From Escallonia rubra (Eukaryota; Streptophyta; Magnoliopsida; Escalloniales; Escalloniaceae): DNA of 64,000 nt. The notes below the pieces were generated by a model. It worked only from the letters and a program-made list of their open reading frames with translations, was not told where the DNA came from and ran no database searches. Made by a program: the position numbers and the translations under genes. The DNA is taken from assembly GCA_033065855.1 (NCBI GenBank), contig JAVXUO010000774.1, forward strand, positions 124,001-188,000, written 5' to 3'. This document shows, one piece after another, positions 45,173 to 55,821 of this stretch (positions within the stretch are counted from its first letter, which is position 1; each line of letters opens with the position of its first letter).

Positions 45173-46152
45173 TAGGGATGGCAAAAAAATCCGTACCCGC
45201 GGATATCCGCCCCGCCCCGCCCCGCCCCGATAGGGGCGGGTTATTTTGACTTTGACCGGGGCGTGGGGCGGGTATGGTATTTAAAATTTAAACCCGCAGC
45301 GGGTACGGGGCGGGTTTGGTATTTATTTTAACCGCCCCGCGCCCCGCCCCGCCCCGCCCCGCGCCCTGTATATATTTTATGTTTAGTTTTTATCCTAACC
45401 CTAGATCTAGGCAATCTCAGCCATCCATCTCATAATATAAATAGTGGACAAAACCCTTCTCTTTCTCAGCCTCTCTTCTCTGCCGCCCCCATCTTCTCTC
45501 AATTCTCTGTGTTCTCTCAAAGCTCATACGCCGAACGGCCATGGCCTCCATGGACCAACCACCTAACGTCACCTTCTCTCTGCCGATAACCGATCTCTAG
45601 TCCACCACTGAAGCTCCTGCTGCAGCTACGCCGAACGGCGACGACGCAACAGCAGATACGGCGCAACTCGTTGTGGCCCGAGTTTGCCAAGTGCGACAGC
45701 TACGGATACGTCGCGTCCGTGAGAGCTTCAAGGGGCGCTGGATCTGCGGCCTCTGCGACGAGGCGATGCGATCGGAGTGGCGAATCGGCAACGACAAGGC
45801 GCTGGACCGGCATTTTTTTTTAATTATTTCCCTTTTTACTTTTTTTTGTTGAATTCTCTCTTGTGATGGGTGATAATGGTATGTGTGCCGGCTGTTGTGC
45901 CGTCGGTAGGATTTGCCGGCGGTGCTCAAGAGTAATTGTGCCTTTCTTCTTCTGTCTCAGACTGGTTGTGGCCCAGAGTAAGGAAAGATCGGGGCGGGGT
46001 CGGGGCTCCTAAATTACCTTAGGATCGGGGATGGTATACCATTCTTTTGACCCGGTGCCGGGGCGGGGCGGGGCGGAGTGGGGTCTCTGAACTAGCGGGG
46101 CGGGTTCGGATTTAATAAGATCCGCATCCGACCCGCCCCATTGCCATCCCTA
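45173..46152. mobile_element. Non-autonomous hAT element (980 bp) carrying a gene fragment, perfect 8-bp target duplication
   Basis: The ends TAGGGATGGCA and TGCCATCCCTA are inverted. ATTTGTAC flanks the element exactly at 45165-45172 and 46153-46160. Both subterminal regions are packed with GCCCCGCCCC-type repeats (45205-45365 and 45990-46140). The interior holds promoter-like DNA (TATAAATAG at about 45440, CT-rich leader) and a coding-like segment. No transposase is present. It belongs to the same family as 10390-11343. Confidence 0.92.
45541..45813 (+). pseudogene. Captured fragment resembling a DUF1677-family gene
   Basis: An ATG at 45541 opens MASMDQPPNVTFSLPITDL and meets a TAG at 45598-45600. 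The same frame then continues to ESFKGRWICGLCDEAM and IGNDKALDRH (about 45718-45813), which is the core of the plant DUF1677 family as I remember it (a 'GRWxCGLCxEA' block). Just before it, another frame reads FAKCDSYGYVASVR, a plausible degraded form of the preceding Cys-containing block, so at least one frameshift is present. DUF1677 has no known function. The fragment lies wholly inside the hAT ends and stops at a poly-T run. Confidence 0.6.
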
Positions 46153-46160
46153 ATTTGTAC

Positions 46161-47258
46161 GCCGTCTTTTGAATAAACACAACTATTGAAAAGAAAAAAA
46201 AAACAGTTGCATCAGTTATATATTCAAAATATCAACATCAGAATTATTTTGAAATAATCCAAAAGCTAAATTAAAATAATTAGTCACGCATTTTCATTTA
46301 AACGTATTTTTTGAAATAAAAATAATACGTTTTAAAGAAAATAACTATATTATTTTCTGACTGCAGCTAAGTGTTAAGTGCGCCTAATGACTCGCTCCAA
46401 CCTCAACGGTTCGTTTACTTATTTTAAAACAATCTCCTCGAACACAACGGTTCGTCTTTTAGATAAAGGTAACAAAGCGTAGCTGTGCAGCATTGCTTAA
46501 AAGTTAGTAAAAAGCATGGATGGACATTTCAGTCGGAAATGGGGAGTTGAATTCAGAATTTTCCACAACAAAAGCGAAGGGAAGATTCCTCGAAACTGCA
46601 TATAGACCAAGAATTGATGAAGGTCAAAAAGTTACTGCTCATTGTTATTAAAACACTGTTACGGGCTAGTCTTGTAGTCATATTCCTAAACATTTGCCAC
46701 CATTCAAAAGTCGTCAAATGAAGTTGATTAAGAAATGACTTTGAGGATAACGTAAGATTATATGAACTTATTACTCCAAGTCAAGCCATCTTTTGAGACC
46801 ACCTACATCAAGTTGATTCTTATCACCAATGTTTAGTGCGACTTTGGGCTAAAGCTGGGAGACACAAAGTTTATACGGAACGAATTTTGATAGCTGATAT
46901 TGATTTTGGATTAACGTTAGCGATGTGAGGTGAGGTGAGGCATCACGCACCTATTTTGTCATGTGATTACATCTTCGTTTCTCTTCCTTTTTCTTTTATT
47001 TTCACAAGCATTGATACTTTATTTGTCATTAGAATAGTTCCTATTTTTTTTTACCAAACGATAATATTTTAAGATAAATTTAAGAAATGCAAATCAATTC
47101 ATAGGCAGCAGCGCTACGCTCAAAACGTAGGGAGACAGTCACAATCAATCAAGAGACTTGTCTCGCTTACTAGAAATAAAATTAAAAAATCATGCCTTCT
47201 ACATATAGATCATTCTTGCATAATCAAACATTAATCTCCCTGGCTACAAAGGGAGTAT

Positions 47259-47289
<31 letters not shown>

Positions 47290-47607
47290 TGCAGCAGCCG
47301 CACAAACTCCATTCATGATCGATTCCCTCAGCTAGCATAGGAAATCAATCAACAAAGGTGAAACTCTTGCAAAAATAGGGAACTCTGGTGAAGAGAGGCA
47401 AAACTCCCCAAACACATGAGAGAAAATCAAAGAAAAAGGCACCATTGAAACAGTGAGAAAAATGATTCTAAAAGTTATTGAAGCAGTGAGAAAACAGGAT
47501 GGGGAGCAATGGATCTAAAGTAAGAGATCTCATCCAACTCTTTAGTTGAAGATGAAATCTGAGTTTCCACATTAGATTAGTTAGTCTCTTGATTTTCAAA
47601 ACTTTTC
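46161..47607. other. Intergenic AT-rich DNA
   Basis: A GA microsatellite lies at 47264-47288. I see no gene or terminal repeats. Confidence 0.5.
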
Positions 47608-48377
47608 TAGCCTGTTTGCGAGTTTTGAGACGAGAGAAAAGAAAAGAAAGGAAGAGAAGGGAAAAGAAGAGAAGGGAAGACAAATCCTTCCTCTTGTTTG
47701 TGAGTTTAAGAGAGAAAAAAAAAAGTATCATTATTTTCTCTTGTTTGTCAGTAGAAAAGAAAAGAAAAGACACGTGATTACGTATATACCCTTATACTGC
47801 ATTGTGATAATTCTGACAAAGATTATGAATGTAGGATCCTAAAAAAAACATTATTTTGTTGGTAAAACAATTTAGTTATCGATAAATCATACAAAATACA
47901 TATCATACTAATGTCATAAGCCTTACATAGTTGATTAATTTCATCATGTAAAAAACAAAAATAGCCATGAGTTCACGACAAGCATCCCAACATCTAAATC
48001 TAATTAATGTCACACCAAAAACAAAATAATCAGTTATGAGTCAACTCTAACATCTAAAACAATCACTTAATTGTAAATAAAGTGATAAGCTTCCATAAGA
48101 AACCTTAAAACCTAGAAGTCATTCAAAATTTAGTCTTCATTGTCTCAAGGGTAATATGGACATTAGTGAAATGTTACTAATGAGAGTTTCCTTTCTCTCC
48201 GTTTCTTCCCAATTTTGGGAGGAAAGATTTAGAGACCAAAGAAGCCCAAACTTTCCTCTCATTTCTCTTCTTTTCTTTCCTTAAAAAAACTCACAAACTA
48301 AAGAAAAGGGAGGAAAGTAGTCACTTTCCTTTCTTTTCCTTCCCTTTCTCTCCTAAAAAAAACTCGCAAACAAGCTA
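47608..48377. mobile_element. TIR element with purine-rich arms (770 bp)
   Basis: The left end TAGCCTGTTTGCGAGTTTT matches the inverse of the right end (TAGCTTGTTTGCGAGTTTT) except for one base. It continues into purine-rich arms (gagaaaagaaaagaaagg and the like) of at least 80 bp. A CTA trinucleotide is present at both ends; I could not decide between a 3-bp duplication and part of the ends. The Lys/Arg-rich ORFs are compositional. Superfamily uncertain (hAT or PIF/Harbinger). Confidence 0.6.
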
Positions 48378-48943
48378 TTAATATGAAGTTATGGGGCATC
48401 AATAAGCTTCTTACAGAAACTCCTAATTTATCTTACAAGGCATATCATCAATTACCATTTAAATCGTGACATTTGCCCGCAATTTTGCTCTTAATTTTTT
48501 GGACAATTTGATGCAAAACATGTTAATCTTTTTTCAATGGAATATTAAACGAATCGGAGTTGATTTGCGAATATGGAAACTAATCCTTCCAAATACTTCA
48601 CTTTACGGGCTTACTTTGGCTTTACGATAGCGACTCCCACAAATGCAAAAAGATAAGAAAAGAAGATGGTTTATGCTACTTGGTTGTGGCAGTCATGCCC
48701 GTCTAACTTGCACCATTTCTAAAGACATTTCAGATTTATAGTATCCAATCCCATCTTGTTCCCCACCAACTTCAAGGGAACAAAGGTAATGAAGGAGAGT
48801 TTAAGCGGCAAATATGGCACCAACAAAAGATTCTCTACGTATGGATTTGTTATTCAGACTCGTTTTAGGGCTTTTCCTCGACTAGTCACTATTAGATGTC
48901 AAAGGGCCGAGCTTGGACTTGGGCTTGGGCTTACCTAGCTCAT
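48378..48943. other. Short intergenic segment
   Basis: AT-rich; no gene, repeat or motif recognised. Confidence 0.5.
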
Positions 48944-49315
48944 GGGAGCTGATCCGTTGAGAGTGCTAGCAAAATGAGTTAAGTTGCTAGCGCGATCTGG
49001 CCGTCCACACGCGATCTGTGGACGGTCTAAATCTTTTTTTTGCTTTTTTTTAAGTACGTCCGCTACATTATGTAGCAGACAATTTTTTGATAAAAATACC
49101 TTCGAGCTTCATCCGCTACATTATGTAACGGACAGAGGCAGTATTTTTTTCTGACTCTTTCTCTCTCCTTGGTCTGATTAATATTCTAACATGTTTGATG
49201 TCTCTCTCTCTCCCCCATTAATGTCTGTCGTCCGCTACATTATGTAACGGACGATTGTATTGCACAGATCTGGCCATAATCAGTAGGCAAACGTATTCCA
49301 AAAAGTATTCCATAA

Positions 49316-49534
49316 TCAGCTTTGCAAGAGACTGTATTCCAAAAAAGTGGGTAACACTGCAAGAGGAGCTTTTACTCGATCAACCATGTCTCCAGCTCTC
49401 ATCTCCAAATCCACCATCTTCCCAGACCAGAAATCAACCGCCGGAGACCTGAAGCTAATAAACCATGTTGGACGGAGCTTACACAGAGGACGTAGGGCAT
49501 TTATCTTCATTGACTTCATCAAATTAGCATTCAA
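49316..49534 (-). pseudogene. Coding-like insert 2 inside the TIR element
   Basis: The 72-residue minus-strand frame contains LCKLRPTWFISFRSP and WSGKMVDLEMRAGDMVDRV. It looks like ordinary protein rather than repeat sequence, and its composition is unlike the arms. I do not recognise the family. It may be a downstream exon of the same captured gene as 49663-49905. Confidence 0.3.
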
Positions 49535-49662
49535 TCAATTCACCTAAACACGCGATAAAGCCATTTGGATTCTGAAGATTGCAAAACAGAAAAGTTAAGA
49601 ATTGTCGTATTCTATTATTTGATGATGGGAGGGCACAAAAGGGGAGTAACTCTGATAATTTA

Positions 49663-49905
49663 TTACGCGGGAACACGCAATTCTGAAATCTTCATTACTC
49701 TGACCTCCATATGCTCTTCTGTCACTACATTCAAAAATGCGGCCTCTTCACCCACAAACCTTTCCCCATTACCGAACTCATCGTCATCCTCATGCAAAAG
49801 GCCATTTTGTTTGTCCGGGTGACAGAGCTCGCCGCCGGCGTGCTCATTGGTTGCACCGTAAATCATGTCGTCACCGCTCTTCTTGTTATGCTTCCTCGCG
49901 TACAT
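49663..49905 (-). pseudogene. Coding-like insert 1 inside the TIR element (possible captured first exon)
   Basis: On the minus strand a CT/GA-rich leader (49919-49935) and GCGGCAGCT precede an ATG at 49905. The 80-residue frame begins MYARKHNKKSGDDMIYGATN and continues with acidic text (EDDDEFGNGERFVGEEAAF). Leader plus ATG plus balanced composition suggests the 5' end of a real gene copied into the transposon. The family is not recognised. Confidence 0.4.
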
Positions 49906-50325
49906 AGCTGCCGCCGTCGAGAGAGAGAGAGAGTGAAATGAAGTATCTCCTCTTTAGGAGAGAGAGAGACAGAGAAAATGAGAGAGTCAGAAAATTGATG
50001 GGAGAGAGATAGAGAGAGAGTGTGTGTGTGTCAGAACATTAAAGAAAAAAGGACAGAGAAAGAAAAAAAAAGTCTGGAAAGTGGTGCCTCAATCGTCCGC
50101 TACATAATGTAGCGGACGGGCACTGTCTCAAACATGTCAGAATATTAATCAGACCAAGGAGAGAGAAAGAGTCAGAAAAAAGTACTGCCTCTGTCCGCTA
50201 CATAATGTAGCGGACGTACTTAAAAAAACGCAAAAAAAAAGATATGGACCGTCCACAGATCACGCGTGGACGGCCAGATCGCTCTAGCAACTTAACCCAT
50301 TTTGCTAGCGCTCTCAACGGATCAG

Positions 50326-50327
<2 letters not shown>

Positions 50328-50380
<53 letters not shown>
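50328..50380. repeat. (TA)n microsatellite
   Basis: An uninterrupted AT dinucleotide run abutting the right arm of the TIR element. Confidence 0.95.
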
Positions 50381-50383
<3 letters not shown>

Positions 50384-50677
50384 GATTAAATTTTCAAAGA
50401 AAGTGAGGAAAAAAATATCTATTTTGCTTGTAAATAGCCACATTCTCATTGTATTGTTTACTTTAAATATATTTATTTTGTTTGAAAATAATTCACGATG
50501 AAAATATAAACTATATTTTGAGAAATAAATTATTTTAAAAAGTTAAGAAAAGGAAAAGAAAAGGAAATTACCTAATCATCTAGAAGATCTTCAACGCTCG
50601 AATTTGCTCTGCCTATCGTCAAGTGGTTTGTCTTGCTTCCGATATTTTACATTAAGATAATCCTTTCAACATATACA
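50381..50677. other. AT-rich DNA at the 3' side of the dead hAT element
   Basis: I looked here for the second hAT terminus and did not find one matching the right end near 54885. Confidence 0.45.
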
Positions 50678-52131
50678 TTACTCGAGTGACTCAGGATTAA
50701 GACTCATCCTCGTGTCACTCAACACCCTCTCCTTCGCTGAAAAACACGACTCTGAAATAATCGTGGAGGCTTGTACCTGTAGTACATTCTGGGCAATTTG
50801 GGATAAATTTTTCACATTTTGTTTCCAAAAAGTTAACAAATCAAAATTCATTTGCTCATCCATTGACAATAAAGAATAATGATTAGTATTTATATACAAA
50901 CTAATTTTATTAAAAGAGAAAAAAGAAGACGAACATGTAGAATTAGAAGTAGCTTTCACTCTTGTTTGTTTTGTTACTACATGTTCAATGCTCCTAAGAA
51001 ATGACCTATAATATATTTGACAGCTCGATGATGTAGGTTGTCCGCGCACGTCAGCAGAATTTCAATATAAGTTAGAACGATCTTCAAATGACTTACTTAC
51101 ATTCTTTGTACGTTCGGTTGTCTTAGCTACCGGGTAGCATATTTTTTCATATTTTTTCAATTTTGAGACATTTATACCATGTAATTTGAACCTAGGGTCC
51201 AAAGTAGCGGTGACATCATAAATAATAGGCAATTCTTTCTAATAATTATTAAATTTAATGTTCATATGTTGTATTATATCATGAAAGAGTTCTATATATC
51301 TCCATTTCTCTAAAACGTTAGCAATTTTTAGAATTTTAGTACAGCGATAAGGGATGCGGATAGCACGTACCAGAAAATAGAACGGTAGACGTGTAAATTA
51401 CCTCAAAAAAAATTCAACTAGATGTACAGCTAACTGCCAATCGTCAAGAGTTGGCAAGCCTTGTGAGAACATGATTCGTAAGCAATGAATATACACTTGT
51501 TTGTATAACATAATATGTAAAAGCATTTTATATGTAGAATTCCACCTATGCACGACATCTGTAAATGGTCTCATACAAGGCAAACCATATTGAGCACACA
51601 AAGTTTTAAATTCTTGTATTCTCGGACCCGAACAATTAATAAATGCCGCCATACCCCTCAGTTTGTGAAGAATATTTTCTGTAGAAACTAAACTATTTTG
51701 AACAATTAAATTAATTATATAGCAAGCACATTTAACATGAAAAAGGTTACCATCTAATATAGGTTTAAGGTTCGTCTTTAAGACTTGAACAACAGCTATG
51801 TTATTATAAGCATTATCAAAACTGACACTCATAATCTTATCCATTAATTTAAACATGTTACATACGCGGCGTATAACATCAGCAACATGAAATGCATCTT
51901 GGTGATGGGGAAAAAGTTCAGAGGCGACGATTCTCTTGTTCATAACCCAATCAGAATCAATTCAATGTACCGTCACACAAGCATAATTAACCAGGGCAAA
52001 AGAAGATTTTCAAACATCAGACGTAAGATTAACTCTGCTACGAAATTTATCAAAATAATCAATCAAGTGTTCTTTAACAGTATTATACTGTCTAAATGCA
52101 TCAGATCTAGTTGTGTTTCTATAAACATTAA

Positions 52132-52984
52132 GGGCAAATCTCAAAATTGCACCCTCAAGTTTACATTCAGTACAACTTTAATACCCAAGTTTGAAGGTGC
52201 GCCAAAGAAGTACCCAACTTTGAAAAAGCGTACCAAATCAGTACATCGGCTGATGTAGGACGGATGCCATTAGAAAGTCAGAGGGGTATGACTGTCATTA
52301 TGAAAAAAGGGACATAAAGTCTGTCCATGTGGCCACGTGGGCCGTCCTTTTAATAGTCTTACTCTTTTTTTCTGTCTCTTTCCACTCTCTCTTTTCTTCT
52401 TCAATGCACACACATAAAAACCCACACACATAGAGATTGCCGATGACCAGAAAAAGTCAATGGAGTTTTAAATTTTGTTGATGGATTCACAGTTCTGATT
52501 AATTGTTGGATGTATTGAATTTATATAAATACCCAAAACCCAAAAATCAATATCATCATCTACTCACACAATTCGTTCAAATATGTCTCGTAGCACATAC
52601 ATTCAAACATAGCATGAAATCTTCGGCGATGACGATGATGGGGTCATGATTATAGGTGTTGGGTTCTTGCCTTAGTAATTGTGGGTTCCTACCTCAGTGG
52701 TCGGTGGCGATGTATAATGTGCGGCAGTGAGAGAGAGAGAGAGAGATGGGTGATGGGTCTGTGTGTGTGTGTGTGAGAGAGAGAATAAGAAGATGAATAA
52801 GAAGAAAAAAAGAGAGAGAAAGTGGGTGATGGGTTTGCATGAGAGAGAGAGAGAGAGAGAAAAATAAAAAGAAGAGGAGAGAGGAGAAAAAAAGAGAAAG
52901 TGGGTCTGCATGCATTAGAGAGAGAGAGATAGAGATAAAAAGAAAGGGATAGAGGAGAAAAAAGAGAGAAATTGGGTATGCATG

Positions 52985-53046
<62 letters not shown>

Positions 53047-53546
53047 AGAATAAGAATAAGAGAAAAAAGAGAAAGAAAGTGGGTGTGGGTCTGCGAACGC
53101 ACGTGTGTGTGTGTGTGTGAGAGAAAGAGAGAGAAAAGAAGAAGAAGAAGAAGAAGAAGAGAGAGAGAGAAAAGGTGGGTGATGGGTTTGCATGTGTGTG
53201 TGTGAGAGAGAGAGAAAGAGAGAGAGGGGGGGAAAGAAAGAAAAAAAAGAATATAAGATAGATGGGGGAGGGGAGAAAAAATCAATTTGTATGGGAATTG
53301 TAAAAAAGTACATTGAAAATGTAAAAAAAGGACAGTCCACGTGGCCATAGGAACAACTTTATGTCATTTTTTTTAAAATAATGACAGTCCTACCTCTCTG
53401 ACTCTCTAACGACATCCGTCGTCCGTCAGCCGAGGTACTGATTTGGTATGCTTTTTCAAAGTTATCACTTCTTTTGCGCACCTTCAAACTTGGGTACTAA
53501 AGTTGTACTGGATGTGAACTTGAGCGTAAAATTTTAGAATTTGCCC
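52132..53546. mobile_element. TIR element (1415 bp, Mutator-like) inserted in the hAT transposase gene
   Basis: The left end GGGCAAATCTCAAAATTGC pairs with the inverse of the right end (GGGCAAATTCTAAAATTTTAC) and the match continues about 220 bp inward: 'cccaagtttgaaggtgcgc', 'ccaaatcagtac', 'gacggatg' and 'tggccacg' in both arms. The interior is a purine-rich microsatellite landscape with no transposase. Removing it brings the hAT frames PLYKKV and NVYRNTTRSD together, so it is younger than the hAT copy. A clear 9-bp duplication is not visible. Confidence 0.82.
52728..53240. repeat. Compound GA/GT microsatellite array
   Basis: Repeated blocks of (GA)n, (GT)n and GAA triplets alternate with 'gtgggtgatgggt' (or 'gtgggtctgcatg') spacers, about six times. 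This is a higher-order array with blocks of roughly 60-110 bp. The Ser/Leu-rich ORFs on the minus strand are artefacts. Confidence 0.85.
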
Positions 53547-55209
53547 AACCTTTTTATACAAAGGTTGCATGTAATTATTTATATATCTAGAGTATTTATC
53601 ATTATCAGCAAAATTAAAATCATTTTCATCCTGAATAATAAATTCAGCAAGACCGTCTCTTTGGTCTCGCTGATTATGAATAAATAAATTACCGTCAAAA
53701 GATAACTGCGTTTGGCTAGAATCGAAATGACTTTGATTAGGTGCACATGTCGAGAAATGTCTATTAAGATGTGAATACCACTACCACAGAAAAATAATTT
53801 TGTACAATACTTTGAGCTTTTTGAACGCCATCAATTGTAATATGGTCAAAATGATACCAACATTTAGTTTTGAGCTTTTTTCCGCATTTTGGACTTCTGG
53901 TGGACTAGAGGCAGGAATTGATTGGTCCTTCATCATGATGACCACTCATCGGGACAAGATTTTACCTTGGAATAGTAGTGTCACCAATCGAGCTGCATTC
54001 TTGACTAAAATGCTAGTAATCTTGTGAAGGTGTATATTCAAAATTTGGAATGTTTTGGTTAAACTGAATAAATTTTGGGAATCTATTCCTACTGGTGGTT
54101 GATCTTGAAATTATGGTGCTTGTGATGGTGGTGAATGTTTTGGACTACGTGATTTTGAGAATCTTGAGAAAGTCATATTTTGCGTCAAAATTGTTTGACA
54201 AGAATGAAAAATAAAACCGGTAAGAGTAATTATATGGAAAAGAATAAAAGTGCTAAATAACTAAAGAATACTTGTAATTAAAAATTTAAGAGGGTTAGTA
54301 TTTAGTAACAAATAAGAATGGTAGGAAAGCTTGTAGAATTTAGATAAGAAAGAGTGAAAAGATTGGTATGAAAAATGTGAAGAAGATAGGATGAATTTAT
54401 AGATTTTCTAAAGTTCATAAAAGACCAAAATACCCATAAAAACTAGCCGCTTATAGGTGTTGGGAGGGTAAATTTGCAGAAGTGCATAAAAGAGTTGTTG
54501 GAATATGGTTGGATGACGATACCCCCCAAACTAGCCGCTATATAGCTGTTGGGGGGTAAAAGTGGAATTTTAAGAAAATATAGCTGTTGTGGGGGAATCT
54601 GGAATTTTTGAAAATTTGATCTTTTTAAGGCCAACCCGAACCTGGATCGAGCTTGAACCGGGCTGGATAAGGGCTAGCAAACGGGCCGGATTTGGGTTTT
54701 CGAGGGTCGGGCTGGGCCAAGCCGGGTCGAGCCATTTTGGAGAAAATGGTAGCCCAGCCTGGTCCAGGCCCTTGGCCATTTGGACCATGGCTAGTACTGT
54801 TCACATAAGGGGCCGGGCCGAGCCTTTTTTGGGCTAGAGCGGGCTGGCCTGCCGGTCCCCAGTCCGTTTGACATATTTACTAGTCACTCTGACTTTCCTT
54901 TTTAAAGAATGACCATTGTTGAATTGTTGTTTTTGATGTTTTCAGACTTATCTTATCTAACATTAATCTGACAATATTACTAAAGAAAAAATATTTCAGG
55001 TTTTATCATAATCAAACAAAGACATAACCTTGACATGGATGAAAGAGACTTTGCACGACCTTGACATGGATGACAAAGACTTTGGACTTGGTTGGACTCA
55101 AGTTTTGGACTACAGACGAAGATGCAAGATCTTGAAGTATATTTTTTATTGATTAGTTTTTCTTTAAGTCTTTCTTAAAGATCTAACATAAATTCTAGTA
55201 AAGAACGAA

Positions 55210-55640
55210 GCCAAGTTTTTCAGTCGAATCTGTGACTTTCAGTCGAAGTCAAGACTTTCAGTCGAACCTAAGACTTTTCAATCGAAGCTGTGACTTTCAG
55301 TCGAAGCTAAGGCTTACAGTCGAAGCTCAAGACTTTCAGTCGAAGCCGTGACTTTCAGTCGAAGCCGTGACTTTCAGTCGAAGCCAAATGTTTTAGTCGA
55401 AGCCAAGACTTTTAGTCGAATTCAAAATGTTTTAGTCGAAGCTAAGACTTTCAGTCAAAGCTAAGACTTTCAGTCGAAGCCAAGACTTTTAGTCGAAGCC
55501 AAAATGTTTTAGTAGAAGTCAAGATTTTCAGTCAAAACAAAATGTTTTAGTCGAAGCTAAGATTTTCAGTCGAAGCCAAGACTTTCAGTCGAAGCCAAGA
55601 CTTTCAGTCGAATCCAAAATGTTTTAGTCGAATCCTTCTC
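55210..55640 (+). repeat. Tandem array of about 20-bp units in the solo LTR U3
   Basis: Around 22 imperfect copies of a unit like GACTTTCAGTCGAAGCCAA, 19-22 bp long, with a minor variant class reading AAATGTTTTAGTCGAAGCC. They lie immediately upstream of the TATA box, where LTR enhancers are found. Confidence 0.93.
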
Positions 55641-55681
55641 ATTTGGTTTTTCTTCCTAAACGGTCCACTATTTCTTTCCTG

Positions 55682-55690
55682 TATAAATAG
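55682..55690 (+). promoter_or_regulatory. TATA box of the solo LTR
   Basis: TATAAATAG lies about 40 bp after the repeat array and about 125 bp before the LTR end. Confidence 0.6.
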
Positions 55691-55821
55691 GGAGTCCGTT
55701 AGAGCATTTATTACATTTTCTCTCGCGCAAACTTTTTACTCTTAAAAACTCTCTCATCTCAATCTCTTATTCTTAGCAATTGCTTTTGGTGCTATGATAA
55801 GCACTTGATCCTAACAACCAT

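Larger units (their letters stand above)
48944..50327. mobile_element. Mutator-like TIR element with palindromic subterminal arrays and internal gene-like sequence
   Basis: The left arm starts GGGAGCTGATCCGTTGAGAG. The right arm, read on the minus strand, starts AGCTGATCCGTTGAGAG and continues to match for over 230 bp, through 'gatctggccgtccac', 'gtggacggtc' and 'tggtctgattaatattct'. A palindrome of core CCGCTACATTATGTAGCGG occurs five times: 49058-49080, 49112-49133, 49230-49252, 50095-50117 and 50193-50215. The left arm holds one extra copy through an internal duplication of about 54 bp. The right terminal CCC is replaced by an (AT)n run, so no duplication can be tested. The interior holds two coding-like stretches and no transposase. 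Confidence 0.75.
50678..54885 (-). pseudogene. Dead hAT transposase gene (BED finger, RICESLEEPER/DAYSLEEPER type), split by another transposon
   Basis: Minus-strand fragments in order: a BED-finger-like piece (KCWYHFDHITIDGVQKAQ, about 53800-53866); a linker with LAEFIIQDENDF and INNYMQPLYKKV (53555-53660); then, across the inserted element, NVYRNTTRSDAFRQYNTVKE (52131-52070) and CVTVH...DWVMNKRIVASELFPHHQ. The central domain (51943-51398) has SVSFDNAYNNIAV (catalytic Asp region), HVKCACYIINLIV and RWNSTYKMLLH. The C-terminal dimerisation domain (51049-50678) has NFDLLTFWKQN, ASTIISESCFSAKERVL and LNPESLE. Stops and shifts occur in each gap. GC-rich 'gggccggg' subterminal DNA and a probable TAGTAAATATGTCAAACGG terminus lie near 54885; the opposite terminus was not found. 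This was once an autonomous element. Confidence 0.85.
54917..55816 (+). repeat. Solo LTR (900 bp), copia-type, perfect 5-bp target duplication
   Basis: TGTTGAATTGTTG at the left and TCCTAACA at the right give TG...CA ends. ACCAT flanks both sides (54912-54916, 55817-55821). A TATA box (TATAAATAG, 55682-55690) with CT-rich DNA downstream fits a U3/R boundary and sets the orientation as plus. No internal region remains, as after recombination between two LTRs. Copia assignment rests on the length and end sequence only. Confidence 0.87.

Noticed and set aside
45597..45929. 110-residue minus-strand ORF in the hAT element
   Set aside because: The plus strand of the same DNA gives the DUF1677-like block, so this frame is a shadow.
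52689..53348. 219- and 141-residue Ser/Leu-rich ORFs on the minus strand
   Set aside because: They are translations of GA/GT microsatellites and carry no domain.
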